Part shown: one piece after another, positions 16,677-26,799 of the stretch | Layout: the number at the start of each line of letters is the position of its first letter | Position numbering within the stretch: position 1 is the stretch's first letter | Assembly (NCBI GenBank): GCA_966250385.1 | Contig: CBINHC010000007.1 | Coordinates: forward strand, 1 to 64,000 | Length of the DNA: 64,000 nt | Source of the DNA: DASWTL01 sp966250385 | Lineage (GTDB): Bacteria > Bacteroidota > Bacteroidia > Sphingobacteriales > Sphingobacteriaceae | Direction: 5' to 3' | Translations under genes and position numbers: made by a program | The notes under the pieces: model-generated | The model's database searches: none | Seen by the model: the letters and a program-made list of their open reading frames with translations, nothing else | Told to the model about the DNA's origin: nothing

Positions 16677-17378
16677 ATGGAAACTGTTCATGCATCAATG
16701 TTTGCGAGCATCGCTTTCCTGCTCACAACCCTACTCGCGCTATACTTCTTTTACGAAGCAACCCGACGCAAAGCGCTGGTGTTGGTACCCGCTGTTATAT
16801 GGCTCGGCATCCAGGGTTTTTTAGCGCTAAAGGGATTCTACACGGTCACTGATACCAATCCGCCCCGGTTCCTGCTGCTGATCACACCTCCGATTCTGCT
16901 GATCGCCGGCCTGTTCCTTTCCGGCCGCGGAAAGCGTTTTATGGACGGCCTCGGGCTAAAGCAGCTGACGATGTTGCATGTGGTTCGGATTCCAGTTGAA
17001 ATGGTTTTATTCGCCTTATACATCCAGCGTTTGGTACCCGAACTGATGACTTTTAAAGGCAGCAACTTCGATATCCTGTCAGGCATCTCGGCGCCGCTGG
17101 TGTATTACCTGGTCTTTATCAGGCAACGTTTCGGCTATAAACTGCTCCTTTACTGGAATATCCTGTGCCTGCTCATGCTTTTAAATATTGTTATCCGTGC
17201 CACCCTCTCACTCCCCACTACGTTTCAGCAGCTCGCATTTGAGCAACCCAATATTGCCATCCTTTATTTCCCTTTCGTTTTTCTGCCGGCCTGCGTTGTA
17301 CCGCTGGTGCTGTTTTCGCACCTGGTTGCGATCCGGCGATTGCTGAACGTAGAAACGACCCCGGTTCCGGCCATTTGA
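16677..17378 (+). CDS. Integral membrane protein, unknown function
   Basis: 233 aa with about seven predicted transmembrane helices (near 8-25, 35-55, 62-80, 100-115, 130-145, 155-175, 190-215). No catalytic or transport motif is recognisable. Bacteroidota often have such 230-residue membrane proteins next to a Crp/Fnr-like regulator, as here, which suggests an effector controlled by the now broken upstream gene. The start at 16677 immediately precedes the first helix. Function unknown. Confidence 0.75.
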   Translation: METVHASMFASIAFLLTTLLALYFFYEATRRKALVLVPAVIWLGIQGFLALKGFYTVTDTNPPRFLLLITPPILLIAGLFLSGRGKRFMDGLGLKQLTMLHVVRIPVEMVLFALYIQRLVPELMTFKGSNFDILSGISAPLVYYLVFIRQRFGYKLLLYWNILCLLMLLNIVIRATLSLPTTFQQLAFEQPNIAILYFPFVFLPACVVPLVLFSHLVAIRRLLNVETTPVPAI

Positions 17379-17511
17379 CAGGAAGCCGGTTCCGCGTCCC
17401 ACCCGGGTCGGCCGCCAGGAGTTCCCCGGGGTGCAGTGTGTTCTTCCGATCAATCAATTTCCCGAACCGGAACGAGAAAGCTGGCCGGACTTGTGTATCT
17501 TAAGCGGACCG

Positions 17512-18327
17512 ATGAAGACCAACAGACGAACATTTTTGATAGCCGGCTTTTCACTGGTTATCGCTACAATTCTGGACGCATTCTGGATCGAAAGCTTTTT
17601 CGTCGAGACCAGTGAGTTTGACCTGCGGAAATCGCCCGGCGGCCGAGCCGGCCTCAAGGTCGTCCAGCTGTCAGACCTCCACCTGAACTCGGTCCGGTAC
17701 CAGCATAAACAACTGGCCAAAAAATTGAATGCGCTTCAGCCCGACTTGCTGCTGTTTACCGGTGATTCCATTGATCAGGCAGATCATATTGACGTATTGA
17801 ATAGCTTTCTGGGCCTACTGGACCGAAAGATCAAAAAAGCCGCGATCACCGGTAACTGGGAATACTGGGGGAACATAGACTTGGCCGAGCTGCAAAAGGT
17901 CTATAGCCCGCACAATTGTGATCTGCTGATCAACGAATCCAGACAGTATCAAATCGGTGGTCATACCGTCTCGGTGACGGGTGTTGACGATTTTATTGGC
18001 GGCAATGCCGATATCCGACTCGCACTGGAACAATACCAGGAAAGTGCTGTCCATATCATTTTGAATCACTGCCCGGAATACTACGAGCGGATCCTTGCCG
18101 AATGTCCCGACCACATTGATATCGACCTGGTTCTGTCCGGCCACACCCATGGCGGACAGATCAATATTTTCGGATTCGCTCCTTTTTTGCCACGGGGGAG
18201 CGGCAAATATCTCAAGGGATGGTACCGCCATCAGAAGGCCGATATGTATGTCTCCAGGGGGATCGGTACCAGTATCCTGCCGGTCCGGTTCGGTGCAAGG
18301 GCTGAGGTGGCGGTGTTCACCATCTGA
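17512..18327 (+). CDS. Membrane-anchored metallophosphoesterase (YkuE/YaeI type)
   Basis: 271 aa from ATG 17512, chosen because MKTNRRTFLIAGFSLVIATIL forms a signal/anchor segment; an upstream GTG (17431) would add unsupported residues. The calcineurin-like di-metal site is visible in order: QLSDLHLN (D-x-H), FTGDSID (GD), GNWEYW (GN, with Trp where His is usual), ILNHCPEYY (H), and SGHTHGGQ (GHTH). Relatives such as YkuE and YaeI are anchored phosphodiesterases, including UDP-2,3-diacylglucosamine-hydrolase-like enzymes. The GNW-for-GNH change is typical of this subfamily rather than a defect. Substrate not determined. Confidence 0.88.
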   Translation: MKTNRRTFLIAGFSLVIATILDAFWIESFFVETSEFDLRKSPGGRAGLKVVQLSDLHLNSVRYQHKQLAKKLNALQPDLLLFTGDSIDQADHIDVLNSFLGLLDRKIKKAAITGNWEYWGNIDLAELQKVYSPHNCDLLINESRQYQIGGHTVSVTGVDDFIGGNADIRLALEQYQESAVHIILNHCPEYYERILAECPDHIDIDLVLSGHTHGGQINIFGFAPFLPRGSGKYLKGWYRHQKADMYVSRGIGTSILPVRFGARAEVAVFTI

Positions 18328-18369
18328 CGGCCGCCGGTTGCAGAGACGGTCAGGTCCGGCCTGACCGGG

Positions 18370-19818
18370 TTATTCGGCGATAACCTTGATCAGCGTTCCC
18401 TTGCTGAGCTGATCCGTAAGTTCCATACCGTTCAGGATCGCCATCTCTTCCATCCGGTTCTGCGGAACATTGAAGGATTTCAACGCCTGATTTAACGTGG
18501 TGCCGGCGGCAACAGTTTTGATCCGGACACGTTCCGGCTTCTTGTTCAGCTTACCGGCGTCAGTGAGCTGTCGGAAACTTTGCATAATACCGGTAAAGGA
18601 ATTTCCATAGCTGTTGAAATCAGCGATGGAAGTTGCGCCCAGCATCAGATAGATGGCATTGTTGTACTGGATCAGGTACGATAGTGTCCGGACCGAAGGT
18701 TGCTGACCTTCCTGAGGCTGCTGGTCAGCGACAATGGAGATTGCATTTAAGCCGTTAACGGTTGTCTGCTGGGACTGGACTGCCTGGAGCTGGAACTGCT
18801 GCATGACGGCGTTGGCCGCTTCCTGAAGCGAATTTCCGGGGGCAAGAGTGAGAAAAACCAACGCCTTTCCGTCGGTCGGTGCAATCTGTACCCGCTGAGG
18901 AGAATTCTGATAATTCCAGCCTGCGGGGATAGCGAACTGAAACTTCAGATCCGGATGGTAGAACATATTCCCTTCCTTGAAGCCCTGCTTTGGGTCCTCC
19001 CCGTAGATCAGGCCTTCAATGCGTCGCAGGTAGGTGTCCCTGTTTACTTTAGCATCCGTCAGATTATTCTTCTTCTTCCACTCAGCCGCAAGTTTCGCCA
19101 CGGTGGCATGCCTGTCGGCCGGCGACGGGTGGGTCGACAAGAATGTCGGCAGCTCATCGGATCCGGTTTCATGACTTTTACGCTCCAATGTGCTGAAGAA
19201 GTTGGCCATCTGCTGGGCATCATAGCCGATCTTGGTAGAATACTCGACACCGAGCCTGTCAGACTCGCGCTCCGCATCCCGGCCGAACTTCAGAAAGAGC
19301 AAACTCAGCCCCTGTGAGGCAGCGTTCGCGAAATCCGCCAGATCCGGTGCGATGACAATTCCGGCGATCAACCCCACCTGGGCCAGAAGCTGGTTTCGCT
19401 GCTGGATCACCGAATGCCGGGCTGTAATATGCCCGATCTCATGGCCGAGAACGCCGGCGAACTCCGCCTCATTATTGAAGTGAGCCATGATTCCCCGGGT
19501 AAAATAAACGTACCCCCCGGGGAGCGCGAAGGCATTGAGCACGTCCGAGTCCACGATCCGGAACTGATACGCCAGTTCGGGACGGTGTGATATCGCAGCC
19601 ATGGATTTCCCTTTGGAAGCGATGAACTCCTGCAAAGCTTTATCGTCATAGAGGCCATACTGCTGAATAACCTGCGGATCTGCCTCCTTACCCATCGCTA
19701 TTTCCTGTTCCTCAGATACAAAAACCACCTGCTTTTTTCCGGTGACCGGATTGACAGAGCAGCTATTCGTTACTAGAACGAAGGCCGGAATTAATATAAA
19801 AGAAAAGATCTGTTTCAT
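18370..19818 (-). CDS. M48-family zinc metalloprotease lipoprotein (BepA-like)
   Basis: 482 aa. The lipobox VTNSC places the lipid at C20, so the protein is envelope-anchored. The zinc site HEIGH is at 126-130 with the third acidic ligand in the ERESD stretch near 183-187, followed by GYDAQQMANFF and THPSPADRH typical of periplasmic M48 proteases. After residue 300 comes a domain of unclear type, and the last 50 residues resemble a LysM-like wall-binding module (TVAAGTTLNQALKSF...LSKGTLIKVI). Role by analogy: quality control of outer-membrane proteins. It stands alone on the minus strand. Confidence 0.9.
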   Translation of the reverse strand: MKQIFSFILIPAFVLVTNSCSVNPVTGKKQVVFVSEEQEIAMGKEADPQVIQQYGLYDDKALQEFIASKGKSMAAISHRPELAYQFRIVDSDVLNAFALPGGYVYFTRGIMAHFNNEAEFAGVLGHEIGHITARHSVIQQRNQLLAQVGLIAGIVIAPDLADFANAASQGLSLLFLKFGRDAERESDRLGVEYSTKIGYDAQQMANFFSTLERKSHETGSDELPTFLSTHPSPADRHATVAKLAAEWKKKNNLTDAKVNRDTYLRRIEGLIYGEDPKQGFKEGNMFYHPDLKFQFAIPAGWNYQNSPQRVQIAPTDGKALVFLTLAPGNSLQEAANAVMQQFQLQAVQSQQTTVNGLNAISIVADQQPQEGQQPSVRTLSYLIQYNNAIYLMLGATSIADFNSYGNSFTGIMQSFRQLTDAGKLNKKPERVRIKTVAAGTTLNQALKSFNVPQNRMEEMAILNGMELTDQLSKGTLIKVIAE

Positions 19819-20078
19819 TTTAAACCGTTAACTAAATTACTTGTAACACAACTTTCATGCAAATCCTGCCGCCACCCGGAAATTGGCCGTTATTTGAACA
19901 CGAGCATCACACTATGTGGTATTCTTATACCTGGGAGAGAGATCCTTCCCCTGGTACACGCTTTTTCAGCGTTCGGGTCTGGCAGAACATGGCCGGATCT
20001 GTGCTCAGGTTTTTTTATTAAGTTTGTTCGCTTACCGTTTGCGGATTCTCGTTCTGATCCGCTTCTGATTATTTTTTT

Positions 20079-21326
20079 ATGGAGTTATATTATTCTTTTT
20101 CTGTTCTCATTGTCCTGGCCTCATTCTTTGCGTATTTGAACCTGCGTTTTCTCAAGCTGCCTTCTTCAATCGGAGTGATGATCATCGCCATGATCTCTTC
20201 TATTCTCCTGGTTATCGCCGGCCACCTGATCCCGAATACGTTCTCCCGGTTCTCTGCATTACTGGAGGAGGTGGACTTCACCGAAGTCCTGATGGGTGCA
20301 ATGCTGAACTTTCTCCTTTTCGCGGGGGCCATCCATATTAACCTGAACGACCTCAAGGAACAGCGGGGACCTATCGTCATCTTCTCCTCTGTCAGCGTGC
20401 TAATATCTGCCTTTGCCGTTGGCGGGCTATTATATTATGTGGCTCCCCTGCTCGGCTTTACGATTCCTTTTATATACTGCCTCCTGTTCGGAGCCTTGAT
20501 CTCTCCTACCGATCCCATCGCCGTACTGGGTATTCTGAAGGAAGCGAAGGTCCGCAAATCGCTGGAGACGAAGGTAGCCGGTGAATCCTTATTCAATGAT
20601 GGTGTCGCTGTCGTTGTTTTTGCCGTTATCCTCCAACTGGCCCAGGGGTCTGAGATCGATCTGACCGCCAGCCATGTTACCTGGCTTCTTGTCAAGGAGG
20701 CCCTGGGCGGCTTCCTGCTCGGAACATTGCTCGGCCTGGGCGCTTCCCGCGCAATGCGAAAGATCGACGATTACAAAGTATCCGTCCTGATCACCCTTTC
20801 AGTTGTCATGGGAGGCTACCTGATCGCACATTCCATGCATATTTCCGGACCGCTCACCATGGTCGCGGCCGGTCTGGTGATCGGAAACTATGGAAAGAAT
20901 ACGGCCATGTCTCCGACAACGAAAGACTACCTGAACAAGTTCTGGGAACTGATCGATGATATCTTAAATGCTATTCTTTTCCTGTTCATCGGGTTTGAGC
21001 TCCTCCTGATCCCTAACCTGGCAAACTACTGGCTGATTGGCCTTTGTGCGATTGTTATTGTGCTCTTCGCCAGATTCATTTCGATCTATTTACCCGTATT
21101 CCTGATTCCATTTAAGACCAAGTTCAGTTCCGGAACGGTAAAGATCCTGGTCTGGGGAGGACTCAGAGGCGGCGTATCCATTGCGCTTGCACTTTCCATT
21201 GATGAAGGTCCCTACAAACTGTTACTGATCGGCGTCACCTATTTCGTGGTGGTATTCTCTATCATCGTCCAGGGCTTGACGATCGGAAAGCTTGCCGACC
21301 GCGTTTTATCAAAAGAGGAAGCCTGA
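20079..21326 (+). CDS. CPA1-type Na+/H+ antiporter
   Basis: 415 aa integral membrane protein with about twelve helices. Diagnostic CPA1 motifs are FGALISPTDPIAVLGILKEA (about 140-160), GESLFNDGVAVVVF (about 165-180, containing the ion-binding Asp after Asn), and LVWGGLRGGVSIALALS near 350-366. Expected to expel Na+ (or K+) in exchange for protons at the inner membrane. The cytoplasmic tail is very short, so no regulatory domain is present. A strong terminator lies about 100 bp downstream. The 260 bp upstream hold no gene. Confidence 0.93.
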   Translation: MELYYSFSVLIVLASFFAYLNLRFLKLPSSIGVMIIAMISSILLVIAGHLIPNTFSRFSALLEEVDFTEVLMGAMLNFLLFAGAIHINLNDLKEQRGPIVIFSSVSVLISAFAVGGLLYYVAPLLGFTIPFIYCLLFGALISPTDPIAVLGILKEAKVRKSLETKVAGESLFNDGVAVVVFAVILQLAQGSEIDLTASHVTWLLVKEALGGFLLGTLLGLGASRAMRKIDDYKVSVLITLSVVMGGYLIAHSMHISGPLTMVAAGLVIGNYGKNTAMSPTTKDYLNKFWELIDDILNAILFLFIGFELLLIPNLANYWLIGLCAIVIVLFARFISIYLPVFLIPFKTKFSSGTVKILVWGGLRGGVSIALALSIDEGPYKLLLIGVTYFVVVFSIIVQGLTIGKLADRVLSKEEA

Positions 21327-21425
21327 GGAGCCTGATTGCAGCTCCGGGCGCTGATTGCTTTATGGCCGTATACCAGCTGTCAAACGGCCGGAAGGGATAA
21401 AACCCTTATAAACCCGGCTGCCGAA

Positions 21426-21458
21426 AAAAAGGCACTCCGCTTAGTGGAGTGCCTTTTT
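21426..21458. terminator. Bidirectional hairpin terminator
   Basis: A 13-bp perfect stem, AAAAAGGCACTCC with GGAGTGCCTTTTT, around a 7-nt loop between the converging antiporter and VOC genes. A and T runs on the two sides make it active in both directions. Confidence 0.92.
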
Positions 21459-21460
21459 CC

Positions 21461-21985
21461 TTATTTTGTCGTCGGGCTGTTCAGTCGTTTCCCAAGCTTC
21501 TCGTATTCGACGTCGTTTGGCTCCCAAAGTTCGACCTTGTTCCCTTCAGCGTCCAGGATATGTACGAACTTGCCGTACTCGTAGGTTTCGATACTGTCTA
21601 AAACACTCACGCCCCCATGCTTCAGTTCCTTAACCAGGGCTTCCAGATCCGCCACCCTGTAATTGATCATGAAATCTTTTGCGGAAGGCTCGAAATACTT
21701 CGTTTTCTCATTGAACGGCCCCCAGGTTGTAAACCCTTTCCTGGTACTGTCTGCCCCCTGGTACCATTCAAAAACGGCCCCGTACTGGTTAGTACGTAAA
21801 CCAAGATGCTTTTCATACCAGGCTCTCATGGCCTTGGGGTCTTTACACTTGAAGAACACACCTCCGATGCCGGTTACCTTTTTGAAGGGTGCCTGGTAGG
21901 GCTTCTCTGATGTGATGGTCCTGAATGCGAATCCAAAACCAAATGAAGTCACGAATCCTAATAAAATAAGTACAGTCTTTTTCAT
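21461..21985 (-). CDS. VOC-family (glyoxalase-like) protein with signal peptide
   Basis: 174 aa. An N-terminal hydrophobic segment (MKKTVLILLGFVTSFGFGFAF) suggests export or membrane anchoring, unusual for VOC proteins. A single VOC module follows (about 38-165), with GIGGVFFKCKDPKAMRAWYEKHLGL at its start and HILDAEGNKVELWEP at its end, where the Glu is the usual metal ligand. A single module means a dimer would be needed for a complete active site. Substrate unknown. It is followed directly by the bidirectional terminator. Confidence 0.85.
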   Translation of the reverse strand: MKKTVLILLGFVTSFGFGFAFRTITSEKPYQAPFKKVTGIGGVFFKCKDPKAMRAWYEKHLGLRTNQYGAVFEWYQGADSTRKGFTTWGPFNEKTKYFEPSAKDFMINYRVADLEALVKELKHGGVSVLDSIETYEYGKFVHILDAEGNKVELWEPNDVEYEKLGKRLNSPTTK

Positions 21986-22064
21986 GTCCTTGGATGGTGC
22001 CGGCTATCCGGTAAGCGGAACCGGTGCTCAATGATACAAATTCTTTCGTTGTCACTAACCGAAT

Positions 22065-23024
22065 TCAGCATGCGGAGGTCTTCCGGGTCATGAGGCGCGC
22101 CATGGCACGGATATGCTGGGTATCCGTGCCGCAGCATCCGCCGAATACGTTGAAATGACCAAAAGCGTTTTTCAGGTATAGATTTTCAAATGCCAGCTCC
22201 TCCGGGTTCCCGCGGTCCAGCTCGGTCGACTCATCAAGTTCGGCATGGCTTTTACAGGAGGCATTTGCACGGATACCCCGTATGCGGCGGAGCCATGGTT
22301 CCGTCTTCCCGTCCTCCAGTTGACGGGTAAAATGCGTCGGATGCGCGCAATTGATCATATAGTAAATAGGCGGCCTGGCCGCGGTTTCATCGACATGGTC
22401 AATAGCGTCTCTCAGGCTCATGCCGGTAGGCAGTTTTCCGTCGGTCTCGAGCGTAAACGATATGACAGCGGGCAGTCCATACCGATCCGCCGCCTGGCAG
22501 ATCCCCACCGCTTCATCGGCATAATTCATGGTGATTGCTGTAACCAGATTCACCGGGGTACGGCTGAATGCGGATATCTGGGCAGCGTGATACTCAGCAG
22601 CCTCGACCGCACTCATCAGGTTTTGCGGACTGTAGCCGTCACCACGTGGACCTACACAACCGCTGATGACCATGGAAGGAACCATGTTCCGGTACTCAGT
22701 GCTCAGATCGACCATCAGCTGACCGGCATCGTGGTTTATATCCACCAATGCGGAGGCCGGATAGCCGAGTCGTTCGATCCAGTCCGGATTCGCTCTCCAG
22801 GTTGGGCTCTCCAGTATGAAACCAGTCCCGAACTCTTTTGCGATATCAAGGTAGCTCCGGTAGTAAGCCCGGATCGCCTGGTTTCCGGTCCGATCCTTTA
22901 AAAGATCAAAAGCGGCAAAGTAGGGCAAGTCGAAACCATCGAGGAAAATCAGGGATGTTTCCAGCCCTCCATCCGAAATAAACAGATCGGCTGTCTCATG
23001 CGGCAATGTAACTCCGTCTTTCAT
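22065..23024 (-). CDS. Homocysteine S-methyltransferase family protein
   Basis: 319 aa (beta/alpha)8-barrel enzyme expected to transfer a methyl group from S-methylmethionine, SAM or a betaine-like donor to homocysteine. Zinc-binding cysteines are in MINCAHP and in FGGCCGTD near the C-terminus. The start SDGGLETSLIF resembles the DGG..T motif of the family. Length agrees with MmuM/Mht enzymes, and there is no cobalamin domain. It lies alone in the minus orientation, apart from the other sulfur-amino-acid genes of the window. Methyl donor not predictable. Confidence 0.88.
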   Translation of the reverse strand: MKDGVTLPHETADLFISDGGLETSLIFLDGFDLPYFAAFDLLKDRTGNQAIRAYYRSYLDIAKEFGTGFILESPTWRANPDWIERLGYPASALVDINHDAGQLMVDLSTEYRNMVPSMVISGCVGPRGDGYSPQNLMSAVEAAEYHAAQISAFSRTPVNLVTAITMNYADEAVGICQAADRYGLPAVISFTLETDGKLPTGMSLRDAIDHVDETAARPPIYYMINCAHPTHFTRQLEDGKTEPWLRRIRGIRANASCKSHAELDESTELDRGNPEELAFENLYLKNAFGHFNVFGGCCGTDTQHIRAMARLMTRKTSAC

Positions 23025-23208
23025 ATGTGGTCAATTTAAACGGAATGCACCGCCCGGGGATCATTCCACCGGCAGGCTATCCATCAGGTAAGTTACTGAT
23101 TTTCCGAAACTTGGACAACATACAGAGAGGTTCCTGCAAGCATAATAAACTGACTGACCATAGGCCGCTGCATCTATACATACAGGCCACCAGTTCTTAG
23201 TGCCTGCT

Positions 23209-26200
23209 TTATTCCCCGTTGAGTTCCATCACATTATCATCAATTCTCAGGTCGATCATCAGGAAATTCGGATCGATACCGCCACGTACCGGTTTTTTAG
23301 GAACGGTCACCTTGAGGATCTGCTCACCGGTCCGGATCCGATGCCTGTTCAGGTAAAGAGGCTTCTCCACACCGCTGACATTCCCGTACAAACCGATTTC
23401 AAGCCAGTCATTCATCGCTTCCTCATGCTCTTTCCCGCCACTATCAATTACTACCTTTTGCGCCTGGACCTTTAATGTTATCTCGTATTCGCCGGTTTTC
23501 GTTCGTGCGGCGGCGATCTTCCGGGTCTTCAGACGCCAGTATGTGTTCTTCTTAAACAGGTCTTCCAGGAAGTAGCGCAAGGAGTCGGGCGTTACCTGAC
23601 GGATCTCGCGGTAGAGGTCAAGGGTGGTTGGCAGGGGTACCTCTCCTGAGTGGTGCCTTTCCAGCAGACGTCTCAGCGCTCCATTGACCCGCTCCTTTCC
23701 TATGTACCGGCTGAGTGCATACATGGCAAGCCCGGCTTTCCGGTAATACAGAAACTTCTCGTTTGCATGGAGAAGGGAGGGTGTCGCGAGGGAACGCGGC
23801 ATTTCATAGAACGAATGAAGATAACGGACATATCGCCGCAGGTGGGCATCCCCGTAATGGTTTTCCAGAACCTGCATGCCCGAATACACGGCGAGACCTT
23901 CAACGAGCACACCTGCGCCTTCAACATTCGCCGGAGTGAGGCTTGCACCGCCAAACCACTGGTGTGCAACCTCATGGGCCACAATATAAAAAGGCAGGTC
24001 GAAGCCGTCGGGTGAATCATCTGGATTGAACACGGCAAACTGCTCCCCGAAATCGATCATACTCGCTTCTGAACTTGCTCCGTCACCCCTGCCCGGCTTC
24101 TCAACGACCGTAATATGTTTATATGGATAGGGTCCGAACTGCCCGGAGTAATAGTCCATAGCCGCAATTACGCTCCGGAGTATCCGGTCCGTATTCTGCA
24201 CGTGTTCCGGGTGGTGATAGATGCGGATGGCAACATCCTTCCACATCCCTTTTCGTACGGCATAGCGGCCGGATAAGATGGAGTACTCTCCGCGGATCGG
24301 CGCATCCGTCCTGAAGTGAAAGTACCGCCGGTTTCCTGCCGCCCAGGTGCGTATCAGGTTTCCCGGTGCAACGGCTGTTTCGTCAATGGCGGTCGAAATA
24401 ACCGCCTCGAAGGTGTTCTGATCGGAACTTATAGGCTTATTTCGCGCCACAGAATCGTAAAGGGAAGGCACTTCCGGTCGTTTCGGGAGATGGTACCGGT
24501 TCCTGAGTACCGGATCACTTAACTCCCGGTACCGCTGATATCCAATGTTCGGAAGCATGTCGTAATTGGTGAAATACGTTCCGTTCTTTACCACGACCTC
24601 ATTCGTTCCGTTATGCCGGAATCCCGGCTCCTCAAGATGTACCTCGAAATCAATCCTGACGGAGTCTCCCGGCCGGATCGGTTGCTTCAGCACGTAAATG
24701 TAGTGACCGAGTTTCCGGTCTGTGAGCACTGCAGCGGCGGCCCGGTTAAATCGCACGTCTATGGGCTCGACTCCGGAAACACTCGCCAGATGAATGGAAT
24801 CGATGGCGACCTTCCCGCGATTCAGCAGCGTATAGGTGGCCCGGATACCGACCCGCTGCCGCCCGGGATCGATGTCCACCTCCAGATTCGTACCGGTCAG
24901 CTGCGGTTGCGGCGTATCGCGGTAACGGCCATAGGTGCGTTCATACCGGGCATTCAGCTCCTTGATATCATCGCCGGCATGATATTCATTCAGTACATTC
25001 GTATTATAGAATAGGAAGCTTCCCAGGGTCACGATCAGCCCGCCAGCCAGCATGGCGACCCGGATGGTTAATCTGCTTAAACGACGCCGCACAAACAGCA
25101 TTCTGTCGTGCAGGCGCTGTTCTCTTCCCCGAACCCAAAGTACCCGTGCTATGACGGCAAAGAAAACCGCCCATGCCGCCCAATACGCCTTGAACCACAG
25201 CCACGGCCTGATGGCGGAACCGAAGCCCCGCATATCCGTATACCGCCATCCCGGGTCCTTTCCAAAAATCAGCATGCTGTGTTCAACGCCGAATACCGAA
25301 GGAAAGGCAATGAAGCCGGTAACGATCAGCATCACCAGGTACCCTGTGTATTTTTGGTTCACGATCGCCTGTACGGACAGGGCGAGCATGGCAAAAAGCA
25401 AATAATCGATCAGCTGGAGCCCAAAGAGCGCCCGAACATAAACCCCGATTTCCAGCTTGTGGTAGCCCAGGCCCAGCTGCATCAGGATACCTCCGGCCAT
25501 CAGCAACGCGATCCAGGCCAGGATGATCAGGGCCAGCCCGAGGTACTTGCCCAACAGAAGAGCCCACTCTGACACCGGTGCAGCATCCACCAGGTCATTC
25601 TGCCCGGCCTCCCGTTCCTTCCAGATCAGCTCCCCGGAAAAGTAGATCATGAGCAGTGTAATCACTACCCAGGGAGTATTGAGATTACCGATTGATGGAG
25701 TAAGAAAGGCGACTACCGATGACGTTGTGGGCAGCAAAGGGACGCCGAACTGCGTCATGATACGATCACCGAACGCCGCGCAGACCCCGGCGATCGCCGC
25801 CACCGGCGGAATGCCTACTGGACTGCCGGCGATCGTCCTAAAGGACGCGCCTGCTATGGCAAGGGTTTGACGGACACCCGTGGAAACACCAAAGTCCCTG
25901 CGCACCTGCGGAACGGAGATCGCAGCTGTCCGCTCCGGAGCAGACTCATCAGCCGGGACCTCCGGGCGTGATCGCCGCCATTTCAATTGCGGGAACGAAC
26001 GCTTTCTGCCGTGAGCAAAACTGAAACGACGAAAAGTAAACACCAATACGCCTACGGCGAGGCCCAGCCAGAGCAACCGGTTCCAGAGAAACATTCCTTC
26101 CAGCATAACCAGCCGGGTATTTTTCTCGGCCGGCGTCCAGGTCTGCAACTCATTGCCAACGATTCCTGAAATGCCGACCGGATCGAGCAGTCTGACCAGA

Positions 26201-26799
26201 TCCCAGTTACCGAAAAACGCAGCGACGCTCAGGGCAACGATCTGGGCAACCAGTGCCAGCAGCAGGCTCGCCAGGTAACTGGTCATGGGCTGCCGGGTAA
26301 GCACCGCAAGACCGAATTGAAGTGCGGTGGCCACAAACGCAAGCGGTAGGGCGATCAGAAAGTAGACGTTCAGAAAAGGCAGGATATTGAAGGGCCCGAG
26401 CCCGCCCGGATCCATACCGGGCATGTAGAATGCCAGCATCACTCCTATCGGCAACGAAAGAACCAGCAGCGCATTGAGCGTGACGGCGGCAAGGAATCTG
26501 CCCCCCAGATATTGTAGTCTGGTGATCGGCGAAGCGTAGGTCAGCGGAAACATGCCCGTTACCAGATCCCGGGCAGCCGCTTCACCGGCCACAGACGCAG
26601 CCATAATAAGCCAGATCAGCACGCCGACCACTGTCGTAGCCGTGATGTGGAAGGTATTGTTGGTGTAAACGCCATCGCCCGGGGTCACAACGCCTTTCAG
26701 AACAAACGTAAACATCAGCAAAACGGCCAGGTAGAGCCAGGTAGTGACCTGCCGTAACTGATAACTCAGCTCAAAACGGAAGATCGTCAGGAGCGTCAT
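23209..26799 (-). CDS. ABC-2 permease fused to an M1-family aminopeptidase
   Basis: 1196 aa from ATG 26799, whose ATGA overlaps the stop of the ATPase gene by 4 nt; a frame start at 26820 would add seven residues. Residues 1 to about 600 contain two sets of membrane helices like ABC-2/Gld-type permeases. From about 650 to the end lies an M1 gluzincin with HEVAHQW (942-948) and the downstream Glu in LVEGLAVYSG, forming HExxH-x18-E, so the peptidase looks active and extracytoplasmic. Such fusions are annotated in Bacteroidota but their role is unknown; it may import or process peptides while the ATPase drives the permease half. Confidence 0.9.
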   Translation of the reverse strand: MTLLTIFRFELSYQLRQVTTWLYLAVLLMFTFVLKGVVTPGDGVYTNNTFHITATTVVGVLIWLIMAASVAGEAAARDLVTGMFPLTYASPITRLQYLGGRFLAAVTLNALLVLSLPIGVMLAFYMPGMDPGGLGPFNILPFLNVYFLIALPLAFVATALQFGLAVLTRQPMTSYLASLLLALVAQIVALSVAAFFGNWDLVRLLDPVGISGIVGNELQTWTPAEKNTRLVMLEGMFLWNRLLWLGLAVGVLVFTFRRFSFAHGRKRSFPQLKWRRSRPEVPADESAPERTAAISVPQVRRDFGVSTGVRQTLAIAGASFRTIAGSPVGIPPVAAIAGVCAAFGDRIMTQFGVPLLPTTSSVVAFLTPSIGNLNTPWVVITLLMIYFSGELIWKEREAGQNDLVDAAPVSEWALLLGKYLGLALIILAWIALLMAGGILMQLGLGYHKLEIGVYVRALFGLQLIDYLLFAMLALSVQAIVNQKYTGYLVMLIVTGFIAFPSVFGVEHSMLIFGKDPGWRYTDMRGFGSAIRPWLWFKAYWAAWAVFFAVIARVLWVRGREQRLHDRMLFVRRRLSRLTIRVAMLAGGLIVTLGSFLFYNTNVLNEYHAGDDIKELNARYERTYGRYRDTPQPQLTGTNLEVDIDPGRQRVGIRATYTLLNRGKVAIDSIHLASVSGVEPIDVRFNRAAAAVLTDRKLGHYIYVLKQPIRPGDSVRIDFEVHLEEPGFRHNGTNEVVVKNGTYFTNYDMLPNIGYQRYRELSDPVLRNRYHLPKRPEVPSLYDSVARNKPISSDQNTFEAVISTAIDETAVAPGNLIRTWAAGNRRYFHFRTDAPIRGEYSILSGRYAVRKGMWKDVAIRIYHHPEHVQNTDRILRSVIAAMDYYSGQFGPYPYKHITVVEKPGRGDGASSEASMIDFGEQFAVFNPDDSPDGFDLPFYIVAHEVAHQWFGGASLTPANVEGAGVLVEGLAVYSGMQVLENHYGDAHLRRYVRYLHSFYEMPRSLATPSLLHANEKFLYYRKAGLAMYALSRYIGKERVNGALRRLLERHHSGEVPLPTTLDLYREIRQVTPDSLRYFLEDLFKKNTYWRLKTRKIAAARTKTGEYEITLKVQAQKVVIDSGGKEHEEAMNDWLEIGLYGNVSGVEKPLYLNRHRIRTGEQILKVTVPKKPVRGGIDPNFLMIDLRIDDNVMELNGE

